From NCBI GenBank assembly GCA_002633005.1, contig NMRA01000861.1:53589-116991 (forward strand): a stretch of 63,403 nucleotides of DNA, written 5' to 3'. How positions within the stretch are numbered: the first letter of the stretch is position 1; the number at the start of each line of letters is the position of its first letter. Source of the stretch: Phoronis australis (lineage: Eukaryota; Phoronida; Phoronidae). The notes beneath the pieces are model-generated. The model worked only from the letters and a program-made list of their open reading frames with translations, was not told the DNA's origin and searched no databases. Below are positions 53,431 to 63,403 of the stretch, piece after piece. Position numbers and translations under genes: made by a program.

Positions 53431-53766
53431 TTGAAGTATAGAGAATTTCAACAGGAGTTAGCTGTAGACTTAGTCGCAAAGCTGCCGACATTCCAGCCAC
53501 GGTTACTGCCAATCCTTCGAAGCAATTATAGCACATATATACGAATTTTTAAGAATGGCAAGGGTGCGTTTTGTGTTGACGGAAATGTCCATGGCGTCGA
53601 GGAATCTGAGGCATTTAATGATGAACAACTGTTGTGGCTTAATTTGGAAAAACACTTAGCAAAACTAACTTCCAGGTATGCATACTGTGGTGGAATTAAG
53701 AAATGCGATTATGGCAGTGCTAATTGTAGCAGAGCCACAAAGTGTGCTAAAATGGTAGAAAATTAG
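53431..53766 (+). CDS. unrecognised coding-like frame
   Basis: An open frame of about 110 codons without an ATG at its start reads like protein: YREFQQELAVDLVAKLP, LPILRSNYSTYIRIFKNG, HLAKLTSRYAYCGG, ending in a cysteine-bearing CGGIKKCDYGSANCSRATKC. It could be an exon or a transposon remnant. Nearby (53799-54010) another frame (ADVFNAQRLSAGKRLAKKMV) ends at a GGTGAGA donor-like site. No family recognised. Confidence 0.35.
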   Translation: MKYREFQQELAVDLVAKLPTFQPRLLPILRSNYSTYIRIFKNGKGAFCVDGNVHGVEESEAFNDEQLLWLNLEKHLAKLTSRYAYCGGIKKCDYGSANCSRATKCAKMVEN

Positions 53767-54199
53767 GCACAACATTTCTGTAGCAGATTAAAAGTTGATT
53801 GGCGCAGGAGAAGGCCGATGTCTTCAATGCTCAGAGACTTTCGGCAGGCAAGAGACTTGCCAAGAAAATGGTGCAGTTGAGTCCATGCATTCTAAAGGAA
53901 CGAACTGCAGCCAATTCCAGTTATTCGGTGCAACTTCTCTCACCCGATGGCGTTGTTTCACGATATCGCAACCTCAAACAATGTCAAAGAAACGAAACGC
54001 GGAGGGTGAGATATTACAGGGTATTAATATTTATTATTGGATACAGGTGTCCACCTCAAAACGAATTTCCCACGGTCATTCTTTATGCCGATGGCAATGT
54101 TTTCGTCAACTGAAGAAGAACAGGAATCATAGACAACCCGCGCTCTCCGTCTATGGTTCTGACACTTCAAACTTTTGTCAACACGATAAGTAACCGCAG

Positions 54200-57100
54200 A
54201 AAGTTTGATGTTGACCTCATTCTAATCTTCTCTGCAATCCACTGTCAGGGGACGAAAACAATTCAAAGTCCGCTCCTCGAAATAGGGCTTGCTTAGCTGG
54301 AATTCAGAACTGCGGTCATGAGAGTGTTTTCACCTCCTGATTGCGAAACGATCGAGTTCGCTGTGATATCTTCATCAGCGCGTGCTCTCAGCGGGAGGTC
54401 ACCGCTTTATTCACTCAAGGGCTTGACCAAGAATTGACGAGAGTCTCAGAACTCCCACATGCAAATTTGATATGCAAATGAGGGAGTACTTGACTGCTGC
54501 GCCATCTATACATCGACGGAAAAGCTTAAATACCCGTGACTGCGTGCGGGAAGTTGCGATTGCGTGCGCTGAAGTCGATATTTTCAAAGTACAATTACAC
54601 CACTGTTTAAGGTTGCAAGTGAGTTTTTTGATATCCTTCTATAGAAAAAGCTTTAAAGTCCTTGTCTCACGCGTTGTTAACCCTTATTACATGGTTAGAA
54701 GATGTTATAAGGATCCAAGAAGTACCTACCCCATAACTAATACACGATCCGTACTCGAAAACAGTTTAAATGAACGCGCCACTCACGATTCGCACCCGAA
54801 GAAACACCGCCATTTTGAACTTGCCGCGAACCCGGAAGTACAATTCATTCAGGAACCCACGCCGAGAAAACGCCGTCGGTGCGACTGGAGCAGTGCCTGT
54901 ACTGTTACCAGCCAGCAAATGGGGATAAAAAAAATCGACAGCGCGCCTTAATTTTGATAAAATCAAACTACGGACAATTTTATGGAATTTGCTGAAGAAA
55001 TGTGGCGAATAAATTTTGACAAAAACTATTTTGCTAGACTCGGGACCGCAGCCTATCGGACCCGGTGCGGATCGAGACCAGACACTGGCAAACGGTAAAT
55101 GCATGCGGTTGCAAGCTGTTTTGTCGAAGTAAAATGGTCAAATGATAAATGCTGCATATATTCAAGGGTAGTTTCATACACTTGCATGAAATTGCGGGCT
55201 GGTTAGTCCTGTGTCACACTGCCGCGGCAGACCTTAGTTAGCCTCAGTCACCAGCTACCAGTGAAGACTATAGTCAAAATACAGCTTGTTAGTAGGCCTA
55301 TACAGTCTCCCGTTCAGTAGCGCTAGGACCTCGCAAAGAAGCAAGACTTCGCGAGATTACGTGAGATATTGCCGTGTATTTTAAATGAGAACATGTGACT
55401 TTGACTAGGATTTTGCAAGGTCCTAGCGTAGGTCCTGGCGTCTACTGAACGCACGCCAGCTTTGCGCCAAGACTACCCTTAGGCCAACTGGTCGCTGGCC
55501 ACAAACACAAAAAACACTAAAATTGAACAAAGTTTCTTTTTTGTAGCAACGTTTGTCAAAATGTATCAACGTTAAATCTTCACAAATTACAAAGTAGCCG
55601 ATTGAACATGCCTTTCAGTTCAGCAAAAGTCGACATTGCAGGTGCCGCCAGAAATGAGACGAAGTCCAACGGGAATGTGAGCACATTTATCTCTTAATGA
55701 GTAACAACTGCGAGTCTGAAATTTGGTGAACACTGTTGAATCGTGCAGGATAGTAAGTAAAGATATGTCTAACTAAATTTCACCGTAATTTGTTTGCGAA
55801 AACAATTTACACAAAGTTTTAAACTCGTAACTTATCCCGCTGTCCTCCAATATGGCCGACGCGATCCAAACAAAGTGACCCAAATTTCGCCACAAAACTT
55901 GCAATAACTTTACAGTGCTTGCCCCGATTTTGATACTTTTTCGATTTTTACTGAGTAGAATGTACTACCTTTCCGATGATAGCAAAGTACTTTTTCAAAA
56001 CGAGGAAAAAAATAAAACCGAAAAAAAATTGGTTCGACCCATATTGGTTCCTAGGTTCGACCCGCCTACGTAAGGAACTAAACACCAATGCTATTTTAAC
56101 ATACTAAGTACGCGTAACATTCCAAAAAAATCAACGACCACTAACTACAAACTATAAATACACTACATATGCAAACGAATCACGATATATTACTAATAAA
56201 ACAAAATAATGAAGACTTTTCGAGCAAGCCATAGCACATTCAGTTACAAGGAAAAAATGGCGGCGTTCAGGACAAGTTCCTGAACTGATGAGCCGGAAAT
56301 GTGGGTACGGAAATAACCGATGACAACCGGTAATCATACGCTCAGAGAGAAGGGTCAAATACTGTTAAAAAATCGCTTTTGGCAAGAAAGGCGAAAAGAA
56401 TATAAAGAAAGGGTGTCGAAAATAAGAATTTATGTAGTAAGTATTTTCGGATACTAGAACCACATGGGCAGTTTGCAACAAGGACTTTAATCTCTCTGAT
56501 AAAATCATCTGTTTCCTTTTAAACGAAACTTAAGTCCTGAAATTAGTCCAGGGAAGGAGGCCAAAAACGGGGGTTTACCTAGTTGTCCCTTCCTGGTTAT
56601 CTCTTCCTGCTACTATACAGGAAAAAATCCCCTTGTTCCAAGATTAGAATTTTGTCTCGTACCTCTTTTTTCAAAGCCAGAACATGTCCTCGCCAATCAA
56701 CCAAAGAGCAGTTTGCCTGCAGGCGAGTGTTTAAACCATTAAGAAGGCGTTTTCCTGTTGCTCCCAACTTGTTCGATTCTGTAGCCCAACAACAAGTTGG
56801 GAAGTTCACCCCTGAGGCAGGGACTCATCTAGCGGCCGTCATTGGGACGGCACTTTTAAAAAAATGACGGCTTTGGACGGCACGGCCAAGACGGAAAAAA
56901 GACAGCCTGTTCTAAGACAACCTCGGCGAAAATGAAGGCTAAACGAAGACTTTTAACATTTATTATTTATAAATTTTATTGAAATCTACAATTCATTGTT
57001 TAAGTTCACTAAGTATTAACAAATAACTCGACATTAGAAACATATGCGACCTATTTTTACTATAAATTCACAATGACGATCGGCAAATACTGGCAGCCAT

Positions 57101-58740
57101 CTTTGGGGAATACTTTCCTGTTCTGTGACGTCAAGGTGATTTCATACGGAATCCCCGTACGGCTGAAATATTGCATCCAGCGCTGACTAGCTTCACATAC
57201 ATGGACACTTAATCTTTGAAATTGAAGAACGCACACCCGAAGTTCAAAGAATTTGCCGATAAAACTTAGCACAAACTTCCTTAATTTTTTCGCGTAGTTC
57301 CGTTGCAACTTGAACGAATGAATGAAAAAATATAAAAAAATCCTCACGGCCGAACGACGTATATTGATGCGCGGGAATGCAGTGCAAAATGTGGTATGTT
57401 ATGTTAGTTACGTATTCAATGAACTTAGCATGAAAGTAAAAGCCTCGAAATACTTCAACTTTTTGTGGAATTCCATGATTATTGGTCGATTTTAGTTTAT
57501 CCTCTGTGTGTGTTTCCGTGTGCCGTATATGGAAAAAGTGGGTCAGCCAGTCACGTGCACAGCACCTGTTACTTCGGCCGTGAACCAGGCTGGGATTTGG
57601 CTCTTAAAACTGTGAGAAAAGAATGGTTCTTTTTAAGAATATATTTCTTGTAGCGTACTATGAAAGACTGTGATTGACTTTCGACCTGGTAAGTTTCAAT
57701 TGAGTAAAGCGTCCACTTATAATGCACTGCAGAAGACGTTAACAACTACGATGTCCCTGGCGACCACTGGCAACGCTCGTAGCCAAACGACTTGAAATTT
57801 GCGAGTAAAGCGCTCGGAAAAATGTTTAGAAAATGTAAAAATACGAGCACCAAATTCAAACACGTAGTTTTGACATTTTTTTTTGTCACGATCTTTTACG
57901 AAGTCAAGTCCGGGTAAACAAGCGCGAGTGCACGTATGCTATCACTCTTATTTTCCAGCGGAGATTTTCGCTGATGTTGAGCAACTGGTGGTCCTGACTT
58001 GTGATTGACCAGAACTGGTTCTTATATCTGATTCACCCCTATACGCAGTTTAAGCTTTCTTATATGTGATTATAATTTGGGCACTACTTCAGCGTTTTAC
58101 TGCATCCACTATATTTTCCTTGTGTGGCATTTATTTTTCTAAGTGGCTTGACAGATTCTGGTGAAACTTCACAGTATTTATTACTTGGCGAAATAAATTT
58201 TGCCGAAATAAATTTTGCCAAGTATGTTGCTCTTCCATCAATTTTTTTTTGTTCGCATGACGCAATTTTCGTCCGATCATCACGAAATTTACAAATAACA
58301 CATAGTTTTGGTAGTACTGGAAGCCTATTGTTTTTCGTCATAATCGGATCCAAGATGGCGCATGTGGTGGCCATTTTATTTTCATTTTAAGATTCAAATG
58401 CTTCTGGAGGTTACAATCTTTTACATACAGGGCTTGAAACGCGGCACAATTATTGGACCAGACGTGTGCTACATGTATACCGGAAATTGTTCACTTCCAG
58501 TTAAAGATGGCGGAAATATCGGCAATCGCGCATGCACACCTGGATTTTGGGAAAAAACATTTTCTCCTGTAGAGGGCGCATTATTGGGCCAATTCCTTTG
58601 AATTTTTGCAGGTATTAGTTTCTTATGACATGGTATTATACAAAGCCAAAAAAAACAGAAGTTGTTCTCAAGATGGCAGATCCGGCGCATGTTGACCTTT
58701 TTTCAGTCGTGCTGGGGTTCCATTTAAACAGGAAGAGGAA
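54200..58740. other. intergenic DNA with a CpG-rich stretch and a MITE
   Basis: From about 54500 to 55260 CpG is more frequent, and a minus-strand AAAATGGCGGTG with an upstream ACTTCCGGG (about 54810-54840) resembles a TATA-less YY1/ETS promoter start. No exons follow convincingly. No other gene was identified. Confidence 0.35.
55311..55451. mobile_element. short MITE
   Basis: The inverted ends CGTTCAGTAG followed by CGCTAGGACCT and CGTTCAGTAG followed by ACGCCAGGACCT enclose 141 bp. No target duplication was identified. Confidence 0.6.
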
Positions 58741-58747
58741 ATGACAT

Positions 58748-61237
58748 CAGGGTTCGACATAACGAGCTGCAGGTCGCATTTGCGACCTGAACTTTGGAAA
58801 TGCGAGCTGAGATTTTTGTCAGCTCGTATCAAGTCGCAAAATGCGACCTGGAATTTCCAACAAATGCGAGCTGAGTTTTTACACTTCTCGGCAGATACCT
58901 GGCAAATATAAAGCAACTACAGTATTGGTAATCCGACCATTACTTGGTTGTTGCCAAATCCAAGTTCAAAAGACCACTAACTGAGAAAAGTCCCCCGATG
59001 ACTTGTAAGCAAGTCGCTTGACCATAGCATATGCAGAATCGATATTTGACGCGTTTCATTGGCTAACATTTTCAGCCACTTTTGCAAATTTCCGGATTTG
59101 CCGAAGAAAGTTTCGGGCCACATAACACGTCATAAAACTTCACAAAACAGTGGTGTTTCTATTAATTCTTAAGCGATCAACTTATCAAACTTTGTGGTGG
59201 ACAAATATGTTTGTTTTTCGCTTAAGATGTCCTTATTACCTTTACCAAATAGCCACGACAACATCCCTGATATCGCACTGCGGCACTGGTCGGTCTCGTT
59301 GTTAGCGTGCAAGCGGTCCCGGCAAGACAATCGTGACTTAGATATGTGCGCCTCGTTTTTATCCCATAAGACAGCCAAAGTGAAAATGACAGCCTATTAA
59401 TCCCCAAACGACGATCAAATCTTTACTTTCAGTTGCCAAGAAATTCTCAAACCCCATTACTTGTTTCTGGGGCTACGTGCGCGAAATATGATTCGTCTTT
59501 CACACGTTGTTGCCAACGTAAAGTGTAGGCCTATTCCAGCGATTCAAGTGCGTGAACTCACGCGTGCGCACCGTTTCAAAGCTGCACACCAAAAGAGAAC
59601 AGCGGCAGTCCTAAATGAAAGAGTATACCGGCTTGGCTCTGTTAAGCACCCGGGTGCCAATGGTTTATTTGAAAATGAACTCATAGATTTCCGGCGGTTA
59701 TAAAAGACCTGATGCTTTACGATATTCCCCGGAACGGATGTAACCCAGAAGTGATATTTTCCGGTTCCGATGTTTTCGAGGTCGATGTTCTCTAAATCCT
59801 ATATTCTATGCCCGTAGCCAGCTATTACAACTAAACGGGTACTAGATGTGAAATTATGGTTAGCGAACTTTTTCTTCTCTTCATACACCTCCCCCGCCCT
59901 CTCCCCACTCCCCGGCAACTTTTCGCTCCCCGGACCACCGCCGCCGTAAAAATGCTCAGACTCCAATAAAAATAATCATGTTCCAGCTGAAGCGGGGAAT
60001 TAAAAACAAAATTATTCCGGGTGGCTAAAAAGGGTACAGTGTAGATGGTAACGATATGCAGAAAGTCACCCCTAATAGATGGAGTTTGCCTCGCAAAATC
60101 GTATTATTATAACGTTTCTTACCATTGTAGTCTTTTAATATCTTATTACCGCAAACACTCGGGTTAACGACTGTGCTAACGCACAAGCCTACTCCCTATC
60201 TTTGAAGTGTTTCACAATAAGCGCTCACTGATCTACTAAGCGTTCCCCCTCAACTTTTGAGAATTTCCAATTAAGCGCCCACAGTTTAGGCTAGCGCCCA
60301 TCATATCGCACTACAAACGACCGAGCATGGTTTAAAATTGACTCGCAGCCTATATGGTGTGTCACTGTCATTTTACACAACAATTCCGTTTTCAAAAAAC
60401 GTCTTTTCTCAATATGTAAAAAACAAATTCCGGCTTTGTTTTATACCTCCGAAAGAAAGTTAACTCTAGTGACATGCGTGTCGTTTTATGACTGACCTAT
60501 TTTTCCCGTACCTGGAAGGTATTGAGCAAACTTGCCATTACCAGATGGAAACTCGCACGGAGGGAGTCGGGAATTATTTGGAGTCTATTCACTTCATGGA
60601 AAACTAATTTTTGAGTACGTAAACAGCATAAGTACCACATTTTTGTTGTGAAATTTGCACTGAATTGTTTATTCGGTTAAAGCATCGTTTCTTGGACTTT
60701 TTTTCGACAGGCGTTTTTCAAGCATGAGTTAAGTTGCAAAATTTGGGCTGCGAACAAAAAGCGGAGGGAATTTGCCCTCGGAGTTAGTTTGAATCGTTAA
60801 CGACTTTGATGACAGCCAGTAGCAGGTGAGACCTAGCAAAATCCCGGATACTTTTTCAACGGGCATTTTCTCCCTTTTCAAATCGCAAACTTAGCTACTC
60901 AAATGCACGTGTCAGTTAGAGAGAACTAATTCAACTTTCACTTCGGGAACTTGACTTGCGCTCTAGAGACTTTCAATGGCGGTCGTGAAGAACAGTAACG
61001 CCGTACCTATGAACAAAGTCAGTTTTGGGATCTGAAATTTGTGAGTATGTAACGCGACAGGAAAGAGCATAATCTAAGCATTTTATCGATGATCTAAAAT
61101 CAATTTTGGCGCGTAAAATGTCGGGAAAATTTTGCGACCTGTCATTTATGAATGCTAGCTGGATTTTGGAAATGCGACCTGGGATTCTGGCTAGGTCGCA
61201 AAATGCGACCTGGCGATTTTAATAGCGTCGAGCCCTG
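58748..61237. mobile_element. DNA transposon with 5-bp target duplication, copy 2
   Basis: It starts CAGGGTTCGAC and ends GTCGAGCCCTG, flanked by GACAT at 58743-58747 and 61238-61242. Both ends carry GGTCGCATTTTGCGACC-type palindromes. It is the longer relative of 5224-7410, with colinear blocks throughout. No transposase is recognised. Confidence 0.88.
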
Positions 61238-61242
61238 GACAT

Positions 61243-63403
61243 GAAGTTTTGCATGTGGATTCTCTGAGGTATATTCTTTCAAATGAAATGTTACAATTTT
61301 TTTCTCAAACTTACGGTTTTCGAGTTATTTGACTTTTAATTTCGAAAAAAACTCAAAATATCAATTTTTTCAAAAAATTGACAGAATTTGGCGATACCAT
61401 CAACTTAGATAGAGTTTTAAACGGGCTTTCAGAAGATGTTTCCGTTTTTTGCCAGGACGTTTACTTTATGAATTATTTGAGATTTTCTGATTGAGCACTT
61501 TGACTGCGTTGATGTTGGTTTAGCTTCTATTGAATAAGACTGTAGCCTATGTTTTGCTGATTTATGACATCTAAGTGCAATATATGAATGTTATGATGTT
61601 GTTCAGCATCGTCACCATCGTCATCATCTTCGTCGTCGTCTTTTCAGTTAATTTTGCCAAGTGTCGCTCAAGACTGTACTTTCTTTGTTCATCATCTTCA
61701 CCATCGCCGTCATTTTCGTCATCATCACTATCGTCGTCTTTTCTCTTAATTTTGCCAAATGTCGCTCCTCGGAGTGCTTTCATTTTAAATTTGTGGGTGG
61801 GATACACCAGCACCACTTGATTTTTGAACGAATTTAAGTGCTGTGCTATCCCGTTTTCAACAAAATACTGCTTGTCCAAAATTGTCCAAATGGCTTTGTG
61901 TTTTAACGAAACATACCTGACACAGGGGTACATGGCGGAGATGCATCGCTTTTTGTGCAATTTTGACTGCAGTTCGACGAACAGATTTATTTTCTGTCGT
62001 GGCTTGGAATAACGAATCATACTGTAGGGGACCAAAAAGGCAAAAATTGTTACTATTGGACACTAAAATCAAAAAAAACTCAATCTTATGATGCTGCATG
62101 TCCAACGTTAACTCAAGTGCTTCATTTCGTATATTTTATGCCATTTCGTAAATCCGTTTTCAATATAACTTTGTTTTATCTATTTTATCATTTATCGTAA
62201 ACATAGTGCTACTTCATAAATTCAGCGGTGTTTTACATTACATTTCACATATTCAAACCAGTTTAGTAGATTCTGTTCTGTCACTTCAACTGCGTTTCAT
62301 TTATGGTACTAATATAAACACCCCTAAAAGTATATCATTTGCGGTGCTGTCGGCGCATTTCAATGCTCCGCGTTGCTCTTGTTGTATATGAAGTAATTTC
62401 TGGAGTGGAAACAGAAATCCCAGGTAATTTCAATATGTTAACTCCAAAAAATGGACATTCTTATTTCGGGAAATATTTCAATTTGTGCATAGTAAAGTAA
62501 GTGTTTTGGAATTTTTCCATTTATGGCTTTCCTAACTTCTTCAAAATGACCATTCCTGCCTGTTGGCCTGCTGAAGCCAGTTAACTAATGCTTGCACTGC
62601 ATGGTGTTCTGCCATCTAACCAGTGCTTACACAGTATGGTGTTCTGTAACTTGTAATTGGTGCCTATTGTAAAATTACCTCTCCTGTTTATGACAAAGCA
62701 GGCCAAATGACCTCTGTTGTGCAGGTGGTCTGTTCCACTTGGGAGGTCTAATGAAGAACTTGGGAATTATTATCTAACATTTAATATGCCTTGCTTTGAT
62801 GGATATTAGTCATTACTGAACAAGGTTGAATAATTGTTGCTCGCTAACGTTACTTGAGGTCATTCTTATACAGTTTGCTCAATCTAGTTCTGTTGAAGCT
62901 TCGATGTTGTTTAACCAGAAAGTTAAGGTAGGTGGATACACAAAAAAATTAATTTTGACTGTTTTTTACATTTTCATATCATCCTAATCTTTAATTCTTG
63001 ATGCACAGTATACTCAGGAAAAATAAAATCATTCTGAAAATCCAAAGTTGTTTTTTTAGCTATATTTGACCAAGCCTCAGTAAGTCATATGGCTTGAGTG
63101 CTCACCAGCTCAGTGATTGACAACTGGGGCGGAGCTTATATACAGGGACACTAGCTCGAATCTAACCCTGTCAACAAGCATTGCGTAACCGGGCAATCGC
63201 GAGTGATGTACCAGCTGATATTGGTGTTGTAGCAAGACCAAGAATAAAATGAAAGCGCTCCGAGGAGCGAACCTTGGCGAAATTAACCAAAAAGATGACG
63301 ATAAAGATGATGACAAAGATGACGAATATGACGACGATGGTGAAGAAAAGAAGTATTAATAACATACACATGGCGAACGTAGAGGTCCGAAATCAGTAAG
63401 AAA
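61243..63403. repeat. flanking DNA with inverted GAT-rich repeats
   Basis: A GAC/GAT-rich block with the flank AAAGCGCTCCGAGGAGCGA occurs at 61571-61830 (as its complement) and, inverted, at about 63200-63371. Each encodes an acidic MKALRGA... peptide on opposite strands. 62256-62390 is an inverted relative of part of the repeat at 10725. No gene is supported. Confidence 0.5.

Noticed and set aside
54810-54845. YY1/ETS-type promoter with MAVFLRVRI start
   Set aside because: The motifs are short and no downstream exon on the minus strand could be found.
54472-54951. 159-codon ORF on the plus strand
   Set aside because: Basic, low-complexity composition with no family resemblance. The opposite strand looks more like a promoter/first-exon region, which is also unproven.

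Overview
This is a piece of an animal genome, most likely a marine invertebrate. The window is gene-poor, AT-rich and intron-rich, and most of its structure is transposable elements of kinds common in marine invertebrate genomes. These are a Metaviridae (Ty3/Gypsy) element with an env gene, Copia, a non-LTR retrotransposon, and Kolobok-, Merlin-, ISL2EU- and hAT-like DNA transposons, plus MITEs and a tRNA-SINE. There is one assembly gap (30764-31254) and one stray N (39901). I cannot name the species.

Host genes. One is recognised with confidence: the cytosolic Fe-S scaffold ATPase NUBP2 on the minus strand, with four exons between 13137 and 4702 whose splice phases fit. Its first exon and 3' exons are not found, and its introns are full of transposons. 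Two further host-gene starts are only candidates: a minus-strand pair of exons at 30006-28918 and a plus-strand exon at 42053-42371 encoding an N-terminal membrane anchor.

Layout. 650-3600: decayed ISL2EU-like transposon (YqaJ nuclease facing a THAP/DDE transposase). 4.7-13.1 kb: NUBP2, holding a DNA transposon with 5-bp target duplications (5224-7410, itself split by a 5'-truncated LINE), a Kolobok-like element (7898-about 9038), a 22-bp minisatellite and a roughly 430-bp tandem repeat rich in CTCF-like motifs. 13.5-15.1 kb: gag-like ORF followed by a broken TatD-type nuclease. 15.6 kb: tRNA-SINE. 18.0-20.0 kb: 5' part of a Copia element with a half-tRNA-iMet primer site, cut off by a TTAA-type transposon end. 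24.4-28.5 kb: second Kolobok-like element, carrying a 2.4-kb insertion of another transposon flanked by GTAC. 30.4-39.9 kb: errantivirus-like LTR element with gag, pro, pol, env and an extra 130-residue ORF. 40.3-41.0 kb: near-perfect 294-bp palindrome arms. 42.5-45.4 kb: Merlin element with 8-bp target duplications and a nested MITE. 45.8-47.1 kb: TTAA-type element. 47.5-48.8 kb: hAT-like element. 50.8-52.7 kb: third Kolobok-like element, with the same MITE family nested in it. 58.7-61.2 kb: second copy of the 5-bp-duplication family.

How the parts fit. The most informative signals are nested insertions whose empty sites can be read from a sister copy in the same window. These fix element boundaries, terminal inverted repeats and target duplications for several families. 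Two TTAA families share one plan: a THAP reading frame starts just inside one end and a P2X7-like reading frame starts just inside the other, both pointing inward. The LTR element has a textbook -1 frameshift signal between gag and pro and an unexplained accessory ORF downstream of env, but this copy carries several stops and a frameshift although its LTRs are nearly identical.
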